Assembly: GCF_030272615.1 (NCBI RefSeq)
Contig: NC_081408.1
Location: 342,077,793 to 342,141,792 of the forward strand
From: Cryptomeria japonica
Lineage: Eukaryota > Streptophyta > Pinopsida > Cupressales > Cupressaceae
Direction: 5' to 3'
DNA: 64,000 nucleotides
Shown: positions 1 to 11,426 of the stretch, piece after piece
Numbering within the stretch: the stretch's first letter is position 1
Layout of the letters: every line of letters begins with the position of its first letter
Made by a program: the position numbers and the translations under genes
Notes under the pieces: model-generated
The model's database searches: none
Told to the model about the DNA's origin: nothing
The model's input: only the letters and a program-made list of their open reading frames with translations

Positions 1-539
1 AATAATCCCCAAAGATCTGATCTTTAAAATGATTTAGTTTCACATAGCTGGGAGTCTTTTAATTTTCTTGATTTATTGAGTCTTTCCGTTGTTCCTTTGT
101 CATAGTTGAGTTTTTGATGATACCAGAGTGACAGGTTCACTGTTCTGAGCTGCTTCATACATTACTGGTTCAGGTCTGATAAATTCATCTTCTAGTCCAC
201 AATCATATGTTTCGATTCAATTACTGCCATGTTCATCCATCTTGACATTTATGCTCTCTAATATCCTATTCAATCTTTTGTTATAACATCTATATGCTTT
301 GCTCTTGGTAGAATAGCCCCAAAATATTCCTTCATCACTTCTAGGATTAAATTTTTCCAATGGATCATCTCTTCTAATATAACATTTACTTCCAAAAATT
401 TTGAAATATCAGACAGTAGGAGTATGACCAAACCAAAATTTATAAGGAGTCTTACTAGTATCACCTTTCATGTGCACTCTGTTAAAGTAGATACAACTGT
501 ATTGACAACTTCCTTCCAATAAATATTAGACAATTTAGC
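1..539 (-). pseudogene. Copia D integrase C-terminal / pol spacer remnant
   Basis: Minus-strand translation contains fragments typical of the region after the copia integrase core: a stretch like TPYKFWFGHTPTV (near 440-415) followed by YFKIFGSKCYIRRDD and a segment like GIFWGYSTKSKAYRCYN. This is the usual integrase C-terminal pattern (IFG-C-A, then F-GY---KAYR-Y). In-frame stops are present and the reverse transcriptase is beyond the left edge. Not functional. Confidence 0.6.
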
Positions 540-1246
540 TTATGTCATTATAGTCCTTGTTGCATTCAATATGGTTATGTTCTTCTTTTCAACCAATCCA
601 TTTTGTTGTGGAGTCCTAGGTGCAGAAAGTGTTCTTTTGATTCTATTTTTCTCACAAAAGTTGTTGAATTCACTAGATGTAAAATCACCACCTTGATTTG
701 GTCTCAAACACTTTATCTTCAGTCTTGTCTCAGTCTCAACCATAGCTTTAAGATTTTGAATTTCTCAAAAGCTTCACATTTTTCTTTCAAAAATGCTACC
801 CACATCATTCTATAATAATCATCAATAAGTAACATAAAGTATCTGTCACCTTGAAAACTTTTAGTCATTATCGGTCCACACTGATCAGTATGAATAAGAT
901 GAAGAATTTCATTAGATTTATCATGTATGCTTCTAAAAGAAGTTATGACTTTCTTACCCATTTAACATTCTCTACATATTTGATTATGAGGTTTGACAAT
1001 TCTGGGCAAATCTCTAATAGCCTATGTTGAACTGATCTTCACTATGCAATCAAAATTTACATAACACATCCTCTTATGCCATAACCAATTTTCATCAATA
1101 TGAGAAATCAAGCTAGCTTTCTCACCAGAGTTCAAATGAAAGATGTTTCCATTGGTCCAGGTTCTAGAAGAAATTTCCAATCCAAATCTATTGATGATCT
1201 TACATTTTCCATCCTTGAATTGTAAATGAAATCCTCTATCCACCAT
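540..1246 (-). pseudogene. Copia D GAG-pre-integrase and integrase core remnant
   Basis: Three minus-strand fragments in different frames. At 1246-1022 the GAG-pre-integrase zinc region is recognisable (WLWHKRM). At 961-719 the start of the integrase core shows LIHTDQCGP with the first catalytic Asp and LIDDYYRMMW. At 743-540 the core ends with PQQNGLVEKKN, keeping the Glu. In the second catalytic block the usual D of LR-D-GGEF is Asn (LRPNQGGDF), so one member of the D,D,E triad is lost. Frameshifts separate the parts, so no integrase can be made. Confidence 0.75.
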
Positions 1247-2333
1247 CTAACCTACATTTAAAATTATTATGCTTCAAGCCTTCAACATAATAAACATTAT
1301 CAGTGTTAGTCTTGCAATCCAATGATATTGATCCCTTGCCTTTGATCCTACATGCCTTGTTGTCTCCAAATCTGACTAATCCACCATCAAATTCTTGTAG
1401 TGATATAAATTTTCTCTTCTCACTAGTCATGTGATGTGAGCATCCACTATCTATAACCAATTCATCCTTTTCTTCAATTTTAGCAGTTAAAGCCTTTTCC
1501 TCAATATGAATTGTTGCAATGACAGGTTTCAGAGAATCAACTTTGATAGCAATAAAAACCCAGTCTTCGCCGGAAGCAGCTTCATTATCAGTTCCACTCA
1601 TAGGTTCATCATCATCATCAGTAATGCCAAAAGCATCATCACCAAAATAATAGCATGATTTATCCTTATTCCTTCTGAATCTAGGTTTATTATGATATTT
1701 CGGATTAGGCTTATAACTCTTCACAAATCTTTCATGATTCCTAGTAGCTCTTTCAGGGCATCTAGAAGGAAATTGACCAATCTTATTGCATGAAAACATT
1801 TGAAGGGATTTTTCCTTCATACTTACTTCTAGCTGGTCCTTTAGGAATTCTTCTAGCAATCAGGGCTTCCAACTCTTCAAGTTCTCTTTCTTCTCTTTCA
1901 ATGTCCTCTATATCTTTAGCATACATATCCTTCCAATCTATCTTTTTCTTACTGGAGGTAGATGTTTTAAATACAGTCTCAGTTTTAGTAGCACTCAGAT
2001 CTCCAAGTTCCTCAAGCTCAAAAGAAGTCAATTTCTCAAGCAGTGTATCTTTGGTAATAGGAGTACTTAACATTGTTTGGAGTTCATTGATTGTAGTAGC
2101 CTTCATCTTATAAGCTGGAAGTAGAGTCTCAGAACCTTTGACACTATTTCATCCTCACTAACTAATCTGCCACAACATTTGATTCCCATAACAATCTCAT
2201 TTACTCTATCCATGAAATAACTTATCATCTTGTCTTCTTCCAACTTCAAAGTTTCATACCTTACCCGAAAACCTTCAAGTTTTGCAATTTTCATAGCCTG
2301 GTTGCCTTCATAAAGAGTTTCAAGCTTTTGCAA
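1236..2333 (-). pseudogene. Copia D gag and protease remnant
   Basis: Minus-strand copia gag in pieces. 2333-2103 carries the gag helical region (KLETLYEGNQAMKIAKL, EDKMISYFMDRVNEIV). 2106-1783 carries a charged region with IEREERELEELEALIARRI. 1859-1236 carries a degenerate CCHC zinc knuckle (MFSCNKIGQFPSRCPER, in which the first Cys and the His are replaced) and then the aspartic protease motif DSGCSHHMT. The pieces are in different frames, so at least two frameshifts occurred. The knuckle losses mean RNA binding by gag would also be damaged. Confidence 0.75.
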
Positions 2334-2345
2334 AGAGGACCTTTC

Positions 2346-2355
2346 TTTGATACCA
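2346..2355 (-). promoter_or_regulatory. Primer binding site of copia D
   Basis: On the minus strand this reads TGGTATCAAAG, two bases downstream of the LTR end CTAACA. It is one base off the standard initiator tRNA-Met site TGGTATCAGAG of plant copia elements. It fixes the orientation of the element and the LTR boundary at 2358. Confidence 0.75.
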
Positions 2356-2357
2356 AT

Positions 2358-3350
2358 TGTTAGAAAAATCTAATACCAGGATTAAACTAAGAGGGGGGGG
2401 GGGGGGTGAATAAGTTTACCGTAAAAAATTAGAACTAATGCATATCAAAACCATTAAACCAGAGCACAAAGGAACCAACACAATGAAGAATAGAACATGA
2501 AAGTACAATACACACAACACCAATATTTTGACGTGGAAAACCTAGTAAAGGGAAAAACCATGATGGGAAACCCTACCCACAATCAGATAATACTTATGCA
2601 GCAGTATGTAAAATTACAATGGGGATTGTACTTGCAATCAAGACAATTGCCTAGATCTCACTGCTCATCACAAAAAGAAGTCTCACTGACTTACATAAAC
2701 ATTGGACTACAATTTGAAAGGAATGAACTGTGAAAGTAGCATCTCCTAATGCTTGATATGGTTCTAGTTAAGCACAAATGTCTGCCCTACAGTACAAAAA
2801 CCTTCATCAAATGATATATCACTTGTTCACACATAAACTTTCCTCTAATAATGTAGACATAACCATTACATGAATAAGTCACCTATAAATATAGATCATC
2901 AACCTTATTGACAAGGTCGGCTAAACCTTAAACCCATAAACCCATAATAACAAAAATTAAATTACATGGTATCACCAAACCAATATTATGATTTACATTA
3001 CATAGCATGGACCTAAATCAAGTAACCAAACAATTCCATCCACCGGAAATTCCACTCAGACCAAAATTCAACATGCTTCACCAACCTGTAGAAACCCTTA
3101 GTGAGGAAAACAAAAAGTCTAATTGGATCCAAATAGGACCACCATAATAGAATACCAGCCAATGCAAAGTCACCAAACACTTAGAATATGATCAAGAAGA
3201 ACCTTCAGTATGATAGAAACCAATTCCATAAGCCGGACCAAAATCGACTGACCAAAACACCAAATATCACTTATTGGTAAAGCTAACTGGTACTAGGAAA
3301 TACCAATCAGAAACATAAGCGATAGTAACCGAAGCACCAAAACATGAACC
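2358..3350 (-). repeat. Copia D 5' LTR, inner part
   Basis: Starts with TGTTAG on the plus strand (the LTR end CTAACA on the element strand). It contains a run of 14 G/C (about 2394-2407) of the kind common near the end of such LTRs. It is interrupted at 3350 by solo LTR E, inserted at GAACC (3346-3350), and resumes at 13584. No gene is visible. Confidence 0.7.
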
Positions 3351-3593
3351 TGTTGGCATTGTGTTGTCATTGATGTCAACCGATATGGGATATTGATGAG
3401 CAGTGTTGGCATTGATGAATATGAGGAATGGTGTCACTGATGTCATCTAGCTAAGCAAGTAATCGGTAAGGAAGAGTGGGTCATGTAGCAGAATGGCCAT
3501 TGGAGTCATCAGTACACAAGTTAGTGTTGAATTTTTTTGAAGACATAAGGACTGCAGACCGGTAAGAGACATGTTGGTAGTACATGGTTGTCA
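3351..3593 (+). repeat. Solo LTR E, left part
   Basis: Begins TGTTGGCATTG immediately after the direct repeat GAACC (3346-3350). It is interrupted at 3593 by gypsy A, inserted at TGTCA. The remainder is 11427-13583. The start resembles that of the copia D LTR (both begin TNTTGGCA with a nearby GATGTCAAC), so D and E probably belong to related copia families. Confidence 0.7.
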
Positions 3594-5167
3594 TGATGGG
3601 AATGAGAATGGGATAGACTAGCCTAGTCAATGCTCTTTGATCCTCCCCTTGGATCACTAGGTGTTCCAACCACACCCTAGGGTCTCTAGGACTTCCCTTT
3701 CTTGTGGATCCTCTGACCTTGCCCAATCCACCCACCAACAACATGTGATTCTTCTCCTAAGCTCTCACCTACTCACAAGCTTCAAAACCCTTGCATAGGC
3801 TAATAAGGGTTTAACTCTTCCTACACCTTCTTAGGTCCTAGCAAGGATAAGATAGGTCTTTGACATATTTCTCCATCCAATCATGTGCCCCCAAGAGGTT
3901 TTTACCTTCCTACTTGTTACCGATCTCACTATTTTGCTTCTTTCCTACAAAATAGCGCTACAAGGAATGTGCCCCTATTAGGCCTCCATTCTGGACTTTT
4001 AGGGCTTCCTCTTGCAAACAATGCCAAAACTTGTGAAACTCCCCAAAGGAACTACTATTCATTTGCCCAAGGCTCAAGGATTTTCCTAGTTTTGGGACCC
4101 CAAGTGTCCCTACACTGCCCTAGGTGAATTTAAGGGTTTTTGAGGGTTTTTAAGGGTTTTTAGGCCTGCCAGGGTCACAGTGATGGTTTGTTGTCTTCAC
4201 CACCTTTTCTAGATTGGTAGAAGCTCCTCCTTCTCACTAATGATGCTCCACACACCCCTCTACAACTCCTCCAAAGGGTGCCTCTTTCCTTGTCCTTCTT
4301 TACTCTCACGGACCTCTGCAACCTTGACCCTTCCTAGCCGGGCACAGACCAGAGTCACCTAGGAGTGGGTCTTTGAAAGGCTTTCCTGCATCTTAAAGGG
4401 CCCTACTTCCTTTGAGATATTGTATAGGGTCTACACTCCTATTACCCATGGTTTCATGGTGTTTCCACAATGGAGATAGGAGTTGTCAACCCATTTACAC
4501 AAAACAGTCCAAAGCTGGACAGTAAAAGAGTAACTCACAAAGTATTTACAAAACACACAAAACCTACACAATAAACCTAACCTAAATGCTCAAAATGAAA
4601 TTATAAACACTATAGAAGACTCTCAACATAGTTTAGTTTGTAGAACAATCCATTGTCAATCTTTTAATGCTCCATTTGTGCAGACTGGCAACAAGAACAC
4701 AGTCACAGTCAAGGTCTTTTTCCTTTGGTCGTACAATCTGACATTCAACGCCTCTTTTTAGGGTTTTCACCAATTTATAATGTGCCTTTGTTTGTGTGCC
4801 AGGGTTAGGGTTCCCAATGCCAAGGCATGTTTATGACCTATTTGGTGGAAAAGTTGCATGACAACTTTGAAAAGTTGTCATGCAACTTTTTGCAACTTTT
4901 GAGCAACTTTTGCAATGTTGCTTTTCTTGACTTTTAGGCCTACATTAGGTTATCCTATGGACACAACCATGATAAAAGGACCCCAAACTCACCAATAGGA
5001 ACACATACCCTCAACTCCAAAGGAAAACTCAACCTAGACTTGTGAACCTAGGACCTAAACAAAACCAATGAGTTCTTGGCTCTTATTACATTTACATGGC
5101 TTCTTAAAGAAGCAAAGTCCCAACAAAATCAAATGGTGGAAGACCTTAGAAGGGTCCTCCTGCACCA
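3594..5167 (-). repeat. Gypsy A 3' LTR
   Basis: 1,574 bp, matching 9866-11421 along its length. It carries a near-perfect palindrome at 4849-4890. Compared with the other copy it has about 20 extra bases near 5107-5130, just before the end. No LTR-encoded gene is credible. Confidence 0.9.
4849..4890. repeat. Palindrome in gypsy A 3' LTR
   Basis: Inverted repeat with arms of about 20 bp (AAAAGTTGCATGACAACTTT and its complement) separated by two bases. It is followed by further TTTTGCAACTTTTGAGCAACTTTTGC motifs. The same palindrome is kept at 11114-11155 with a change only in the spacer region. Confidence 0.85.
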
Positions 5168-5183
5168 TACTCCCCCTCTACAC
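5168..5183 (-). promoter_or_regulatory. Polypurine tract of gypsy A
   Basis: On the minus strand this reads GTAGAGGGGGAGTA directly before the 3' LTR start TGGTGCAGG. This is the usual plus-strand primer position and confirms the minus orientation. Confidence 0.75.
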
Positions 5184-5187
5184 AAAA

Positions 5188-6537
5188 TTAAGGAACTAGG
5201 GGAGAGATGAGAGCCAGGTCAATACCAATTTTCTTGAACCCGCCCTCTTCAACCCAAGTGGCTTAAGACCCAGGTTGACCTCCCCACTTCACCAAGTGTT
5301 CCATGTAGACCTGGTGTCTAGTAGACTTCTTCACCCTTGACTCCAAGATCTCCTCTGCTATGGGCTGCTTCACTTGAGGCAAGGAATTCACATCCAAGTC
5401 ATGCAACACCTTGGCTTGATTCTCAGTTTGCCCTACTATTTCACCTTTGTATAATATCAGATCAACAACATTGAAGACTGGTGATATAGCCAAATTTGAA
5501 GGAAGATCCACCTTGTAGGTGTTCTCACCATATTTTAATAGAATTTTACAAGGTCCTCCCCTCTTCATTTGCAGCTTAGTAGGCTTTCCGCTTTGCATTC
5601 TAGCTTTACTTAAATGGACCATCACATAGTCACCCACTTTGAACTGAACCTCTCTCCTTTTTTCATCCACTTTAGCTTTCAGTTTTTTAGTAGACTCTAG
5701 GATGGCTCTCTTGGCCTGTTCTTGGACTTCCTTGATGGTTTGAGTGAAGTCCTCTGCTTGCCCACTCTTCATCTCCATGGAACCAAGTTTTCTTGGTTCA
5801 CACACCCCTCTTGGATGTCTGCCATAGACAACCTCAAAAGGACTCCTTCCAGTGGTCCTATTTACACTTTCATTGTAGGCATATTCAGCTTGTGGAATAA
5901 CTAGATCACAAGTCTGCCCATACTCCTTGGTTAGACACCTTAGCAAGTTGCCTAACACCCTGTTAATGACTTCAATTTGACCATCAGTTTGTGGATGGTA
6001 AGTTGAGTTGAATGATAAATTAGTTCCTAGTCTTCTCCATAAGGTTTTCCAAAAATGGCCCATGAACTTGCTATCCCTATCTGAAACAATACTTAATGGG
6101 AGTCCATGAATCCTTACAATCTCCTTAAAAAAAAGATGTGCAATGTAGCTATCATCATGAGTAGTTCTACATGGAATGAAATGTCTCATCTTCGAAAATA
6201 TATCTACCACCACATAGATGCTATCCATACCTATCTTTGTCTTGGGGAGTCCCACCACAAAGTCCATGCTCACACACTCCCAAGGCCTATTTAGGACTGG
6301 TAATGGCTAATAGAGGTCTGCATTGCTTGATCCTCCTTTTGCCCTTTAGCACACACCACATTGCTCCACATACCTTCTCACATCCCTTGGCAACCTAGGC
6401 CAGTGGTAGTATCTCTGTACTAGATCCAAAGTTTTATTGATTCCAAAGTGTCCATTTAGGCTTCCATTGTGTTTTTCTTGTATGATATTTTCTCTCATGG
6501 TTCCTCTAGGCACACATAACTTATTGCCTTTGAACAA
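5188..6537 (-). pseudogene. Gypsy A integrase with truncated chromodomain
   Basis: The HHCC zinc region is at 6537-6346 (HFGINKTLDL, YVEQCGVC). The catalytic core is in 6273-5263 with MDFVVGLP (first Asp), VSDRDSKF (second Asp) and YHPQTDGQIEVINR (Glu). A C-terminal chromodomain-like segment (ILESRVKKSTRHQVYMEHLV) is cut by a TAA at 5263-5265; the same frame continues for about 24 codons with ATWVEEGGFKKIG to the natural stop at 5188. Other stops are at 6346 and 6307. In related elements the chromodomain guides insertion into heterochromatin. Confidence 0.88.
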
Positions 6538-6654
6538 GAGACCATTTTGAAGAGTGTAATCTACATACTCACCATGAAAATGATTCTCAAACTCCTTGCA
6601 GACCTTGTAGGTTGATGATAAGTCTTCATCTTCTTCATAGAGATCCTTGAAACC

Positions 6655-7900
6655 TTATATCCATATGCTCTGCAATTGTATTTCTTGGACAGTCAATAAC
6701 TTCCGGCTTAAAGCATCTGCCACCTTGTTGAGCTGCCCCTTTTTATGCTTGATGGTAAAGTTAAAGGATTGGAGGTACTCCATCCACTTCAAATGTCTAT
6801 TGCTAAGCTTCTCTTGAGTGTTAATGTAACTCAAAGCCTGGTTATCTGTGAACACCACAAATTGTTTTGGGAGTACGTAATGCCTCCACTTCTTGAGAGA
6901 CTGAACTAGTGCATACAACTCTAGATCATATGTTGAATACCTCTTCTTTGCCTCATTAAGCTTCTCACTAAAAAATGCCACGGGCCTTCCCTCTTGACTC
7001 AATACACCCCCTACTGCAATTCCACTTGCATCACATTCCAATGTGAATAGCTTGTCAAAAGTAGGTAAGAGTAGGATGGGTTTTGTGGCTACTTCTTGCT
7101 TCAATAATTGGAATGCTTCATCAGCTTGTTCAGTCCATTTGAACTTAGTTTTAAGGCCTCCTTTTATGGTGTCAAGTACTGGTGCACATATGCCATTGAA
7201 GTTCCTCACAAAATTTCTATAGAATTGGGCTAAACCATGGAAACTCCTAACTTCAGTCCCTGTTTTAGGGGCAGGCCAATTCAAGATTGTCTCCACCTTG
7301 CTTGGATCCATCTTCAAGGTTCCCTTAGACACCACAAATCCCAAGTAGACTAACTCTTGCTTCAAGAAGTCACACTTCTCTAAGTTTATTGCCAACTTCT
7401 CTTCATGCAACCTCTCTGGGACTAACCTCAAATGTTCTAGGTGCTCCTCTTTGGTTTTGCTATAGATGAGTATGTCATCTAAGTACAAAACCACAAATCT
7501 GCCTATGAAGTCCTTCAACACCTCATTCATCAACCTCATGAAGGTGCTTGGGGCATTGGTAAGTCCAAATGGCATCACAAGCCATTCATACAACCCTTCT
7601 ATGGTCTTAAAAGCGGTCTTCCACTCATCACCCTCCTTAATCCTAACTTGATGATAGCCACTTTTAAGGTCCAACTTAGTAAAATACATGGCACCTCCTA
7701 AACAGTCCATCAAATCCTCTATTCTAGGAATAGGAAATCTATACCTTATGGTGATCCTATTGATTGCTCTTGAATCAATGCAAAGTCTCCACTTGCCTCA
7801 CTTCTTTGTTGCTAGTACTACCGGGACTGCACATGGGTTGATGCTCTTCTTGATCAGTCCTTGATCCAACAACTCCTACACTTGCCTTTCCACCTCCTTG
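6655..7900 (-). pseudogene. Gypsy A reverse transcriptase and RNase H
   Basis: The longest open part is 7713-6655 (352 aa). RT motifs in order: [37 protein letters not shown], then YLDDILIYS with the catalytic Asp pair. The RNase H domain follows: [16 protein letters not shown], a Glu in YDLELYALV, Asp in FTDNQAL, and DALSR at the end. The first RT blocks lie upstream (to about 7900) beyond stops at 7876 and 7798. The catalytic residues are kept and the stops lie around rather than inside the main block. Confidence 0.9.
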
Positions 7901-8070
7901 TTTTGATCAAGTGTGAGCTTATATGCTGCTTTATTGGGCAGGGATACAATGGGTACGAATTCTATTTGATGGCTTATAGACCTTCTTGGTGGAAGTGTTG
8001 CAGGTGCTCCATCACTCACTGTGTCCTTATATTCTTGCAACATTTGTTTTACCTCCTTAGGTACCTCTAT

Positions 8071-8559
8071 CTACAACTTACCTTCCTCCTCCTTTGGCTT
8101 CACAAAGATGGCACATCCCACCGTCTCCTCTTCATGCAGCAGGTGTAAGAACTCTTTACCAGTATTAAGTAAGACACTAGGTGTTCTTGAGGTTCCCTCA
8201 TCATTCTCTATCAGAGACTGAATCTTATAGGTTTTATTGTTCTTCTTGAAGGAAATGGAGTTCTCCTCTCCATCATAGATCACCTTCCTATCAAATTGCC
8301 AGGGTCTACCTAGAAGTAGATGACAAGCATCCATGGGTAGCACATCACAAAGGATCTTGTCCTTGTACCCTCCAATAGAAAACTCCACCCAAGTATGTTC
8401 ATTGACAAGCACACTCTACTCTTGATTCAACCATGTCACCTTGTAAGGACTAGTGTGGGGTATCTTTGTGAGTTTCAACTCCTTGGCTGCCTCATTTGAG
8501 ATGATGTTATCAGTTGACCCTAAATCAACTATCACCTTGCAAACCTTACCAAAGATTTT
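8071..8559 (-). pseudogene. Gypsy A aspartic protease region
   Basis: The fragment VIVDLGSTDNIIS shows the protease active-site block with Leu in place of the usual Ser of D-S/T-G. Downstream, DVLPMDACHLLLGRPWQF is the conserved C-terminal protease block (LLGRPW) of plant chromoviruses. Stops at 8416 and 8071 interrupt it. The altered triad and the stops make it inactive. Confidence 0.75.
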
Positions 8560-9786
8560 TCATCTCACCCTAAACAATTCTCTCCTATGCTTAGGTTCAT
8601 CCTTAACTGGTTGTCTTATCAAGACACTGTTGAACATCAAATTTTCTCCAATCTCTGATTCAATATGGTCCACCTCAGGTGTTTTTCTGCTTGATGTGTC
8701 TTCATGGGCATAAGCAACCCTCTTTCCACTATTTGATGAGGTAGGCTTGTGAGGGCATCTATAGGTCGGGTGTCCCAATTGACCACAATTGTAGCATTTC
8801 ATGGTTGCAAAGTAGGAATTACCCCTGCCGGTACCTCTACCCCTATTTGGGCCCTGTTGTACACCTCTTGCTTGAGAATGGCCTCCTCTAAGAGTGGTTT
8901 CACTATTATTCTCAGTCAACTTGGACTCTCCTTGATTCCTTTGCTCACTTGCCTTGCTTTGGTAACCACCTCAGTGACTCATTTGATCTCTACCTCTGCC
9001 TCTACCCCTGTTGTTGGAGTCTCCCTTCCTTTTGTTCCTCTCTTCTACCTTAGTAGCAAGTTGATGACACTTTTGGATACTGGTAGGATTCCATAGGCTT
9101 ATCTCCTCTTGGATGTTCCACTTTAGGCCACTTAGATACCTAGCCACCTTGATAGATTCCTCTTTTTGGACTTTGGATCTAAGACAAAGCTTCTAAAACT
9201 CCTCTATGTAAGAGGCCCCATCAAGATCTTTTTTCTTCAATCCTTGTCTCTTCTTATGAATTTGGACTTCATAATCCTCTGGCAAGTAGTTTTCCTTGAT
9301 CTTAAACACCATGGCCTTCCAGTTTGCAATAGGTAGCTTCCCCATACTAATTCTCTCCTCTTGCAAGTACTTCCACCATGTCAAGGCTGCTCCCCTTAGT
9401 CTTGATTTGGCAACCTTAACCTTTTGGGCTTTTGTCACCCCTTCAAACTCAAAATGGTTCTCCATACCCTCAATCCATTCCATCACGGTGTCAATATCCA
9501 TTCTTCCACTGAAAAGTGGCAATCCTTCAAAAGTTTTTGTATTCAAAGCCTTAATGGCCTTTACAAAAGGTTCTTCATTGATTAAGGGGTCTAATTCAGA
9601 TATGATGTCATCTATATCAATAGCATTCTTGCCTTTGTCATTGGTGTCCGCACCCCAGAGTTCATGTGCTCTCTAATCAACCACTTCTTGCATCTTGTTC
9701 CTTATCTCACTCATAGCATCTTCAAGGAGTCTATTTTTCTCCTTTTGCTCTTCTACCTCCCTAGCCAACTTTGCATTAGTGACCAT
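8560..9786 (-). pseudogene. Gypsy A gag region
   Basis: The start at 9786 gives a charged, probably coiled-coil N-terminus (LAREVEEQKEKNRLLEDAM). The retrotransposon gag core follows around 9546-9193 (WIEGMENHFEFEGV, LRGAALTWWKYL, WKAMVFKIKENYLP). A CCHC zinc knuckle CYNCGQLGHPTYRCP lies near 8790, preceded by an RG-rich stretch. Stops at 9673, 9193, 8971 and 8560 break it. Gag normally forms the particle and binds element RNA. Confidence 0.85.
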
Positions 9787-9849
9787 TATGTTCTCCCCTA
9801 CTGATTCACCAGAATATAAAAACATGCATGGTCCACCAAATCTTTAACT

Positions 9850-9862
9850 GGCTCTGATACCA
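9850..9862 (-). promoter_or_regulatory. Primer binding site of gypsy A
   Basis: On the minus strand this reads TGGTATCAGAGCC, three bases inside the 5' LTR (which ends at 9866). It matches the 3' end of plant initiator tRNA-Met, the primer for first-strand synthesis. Confidence 0.9.
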
Positions 9863-9865
9863 ATC

Positions 9866-11421
9866 TGATGGGAATGAGAACGGGATAGACTAGCCTAGTC
9901 TATGCTCTTTGATCCTCCCCTTGGATCACCAGGTGTTCCAACCACACCCTAGGGTCTCTAGGACTTCCCTTGCTTTTGGAATTCCCTGACCTTTCCCAAT
10001 CCACCCACCAACAACATGTGACTCTTCTCCTATTCTCACACCTACTCACAAGCTTCAAAACCCTTACATAGGCTAATAAGGGTTTAACTCTTCCTACACC
10101 TTCTCAGGTCCTAGCAAGGATAAGACAGGTCTTTGACATATTTCTCCATCCATTCATGTGCCCCCAAGAGGTTTTGACCTTCCTACTTGTTACCGATCTC
10201 ACTATTTTGCTTCTTTTCTACAAAATAGGGCTACAAGGAATGTGCCCATATTAGGCCTCCATTCCAGACTTTTAGGGCTTCCTCTTGCAAACAATGCCAA
10301 AACTTGTAAAACTCCCCAAAGGGACTACTATTCATTTTCCCAAGGCTCAAGGATTTTCCTAGTTTTGGGACCCCAAGTGTCTGTACACTGCCCTAGGTGA
10401 ATTTAAGGGTTTTTGAGGGTTTTTAAGGGTTTTTAGGCCTGCCAGGGTCACAGTGATGGTTTGCTATCTTCACCACCTTGTCTGGATTGGTGGAAGCTCC
10501 TCCTTCTCACTAATGATGCTCCACACACCCCTCTACAACTCCTCCAAAGGGTGCCTCTTTCCTTGTCCTTCCTTGCTCTCACAGACCTCTGCAACCTTGA
10601 CCCTTCCTAGCTGGGCACAAACCAATCTCACCTAGGAGTGGGTCTTTGAAAGGCTGTCCTGCATGTTCAAGGGCCTTTCTTCCTATGAGATACTGTATAG
10701 GGTCTATACTCCTATTCCCCATGGTTTCATGGTGTTTCCACAATGGGGATAGGAGTTGTCAACCCATTTACACAAAACAGTCCAAAACTAGATAGTAAAA
10801 GAGTATTTACAAAACACACAAAACCTGCACAATAAACCTAACCTAAATTCTCAAAATGAAATTATAAACACTATACAACACTCTAAACATAGTTTAGTTT
10901 GTATAACAATCCATTGTCTATATTTTAATGCTCCATTTGGGCCGACTGGCAAGAAAAACATAGTCACAGTCAAGGTCTTTTTCCTTTGGCCGTACAATCT
11001 GACATTCAACGCCTCTTTTTAGGGTTTTCACCAATTTATAATTTATTTGCCTCGGTTTGTGTGCCAAGGTTAGGGTTCCCAATTCCAAGGTAAGGTTATG
11101 ACCTATTCGGTGGAAAAGTTGCATGACAACTTCGAAAAGTTGTCATGCAACTTTTTGCAACTTTTGAGCAACTTTTGCAATGTTACTTTTCTCAACTTTT
11201 AGGCCTACATTGGGCTATCCTATGGACACAACCATGCAAAAAGGACCCCAAACTCACCAATGGGTACACATACCCTCAAATCCAAAAGAAAACTCAACCT
11301 AGACTTGTGAACCTAAGACCTAAACTAGGACCTAAACAAAACCAATGAGCTCTTGGCTCTTATTACATTTACATGGCTTCTTAAATATGGTGGAAGACCT
11401 TAGAAGGGTGCTCCTACACCA
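9866..11421 (-). repeat. Gypsy A 5' LTR
   Basis: 1,556 bp. It starts TGATGGGAATGAG next to the primer site and ends CTACACCA before the TSD TGTCA (11422-11426). It keeps the palindrome (11114-11155). It lacks a block of about 20 bp near 11385 that the other LTR has. Confidence 0.9.
11114..11155. repeat. Palindrome in gypsy A 5' LTR
   Basis: Same inverted repeat as 4849-4890. The arms are intact and only a base at the centre differs (TTCGAA instead of TTTGAA). Confidence 0.85.
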
Positions 11422-11426
11422 TGTCA

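Larger units (their letters stand above)
5188..9786 (-). pseudogene. Gypsy A gag-pol polyprotein, one frame broken by 12 nonsense codons
   Basis: From ATG at 9786 to TAA at 5188 one frame of 1,533 codons covers the whole polyprotein. In-frame stops, by lowest coordinate, are at 9673, 9193, 8971, 8560, 8416, 8071, 7876, 7798, 6655, 6346, 6307 and 5263. I found no frameshift: every recognisable domain is in the same frame. Several stops sit where Gln, Arg or Trp is expected, so they can be explained by C-to-T or G-to-A changes. The pattern suggests decay by cytosine deamination of a methylated copy. Domains are listed in the following entries. Confidence 0.85.
3594..11421 (-). mobile_element. 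Gypsy element A, complete chromodomain-type Ty3/gypsy retrotransposon
   Basis: 7,828 bp, minus strand. LTRs at 3594-5167 (3' LTR) and 9866-11421 (5' LTR) start TGATGGG and end CACCA. TSD TGTCA flanks it (3589-3593 and 11422-11426). A polypurine tract adjoins the 3' LTR and an initiator tRNA-Met primer site adjoins the 5' LTR. Order is gag, protease, reverse transcriptase, RNase H, integrase, chromodomain, all in one frame with 12 stops. The domain order and the chromodomain-like tail place it among chromoviruses; an assignment to the CRM/Galadriel/Reina groups would need a tree. The LTRs differ by many substitutions and small indels, so the insertion is not recent. Confidence 0.9.

Noticed and set aside
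3885-4127. 80-aa plus-strand frame present again at 10158-10400
   Set aside because: It recurs because both lie in the two LTRs of gypsy A. It is antisense to the element and has no recognisable domain.
9850-9862. tRNA-like matches at the TGGTATCAGAGC sites
   Set aside because: These are primer binding sites complementary to tRNA 3' ends; no cloverleaf surrounds them. No tRNA or rRNA gene was found.
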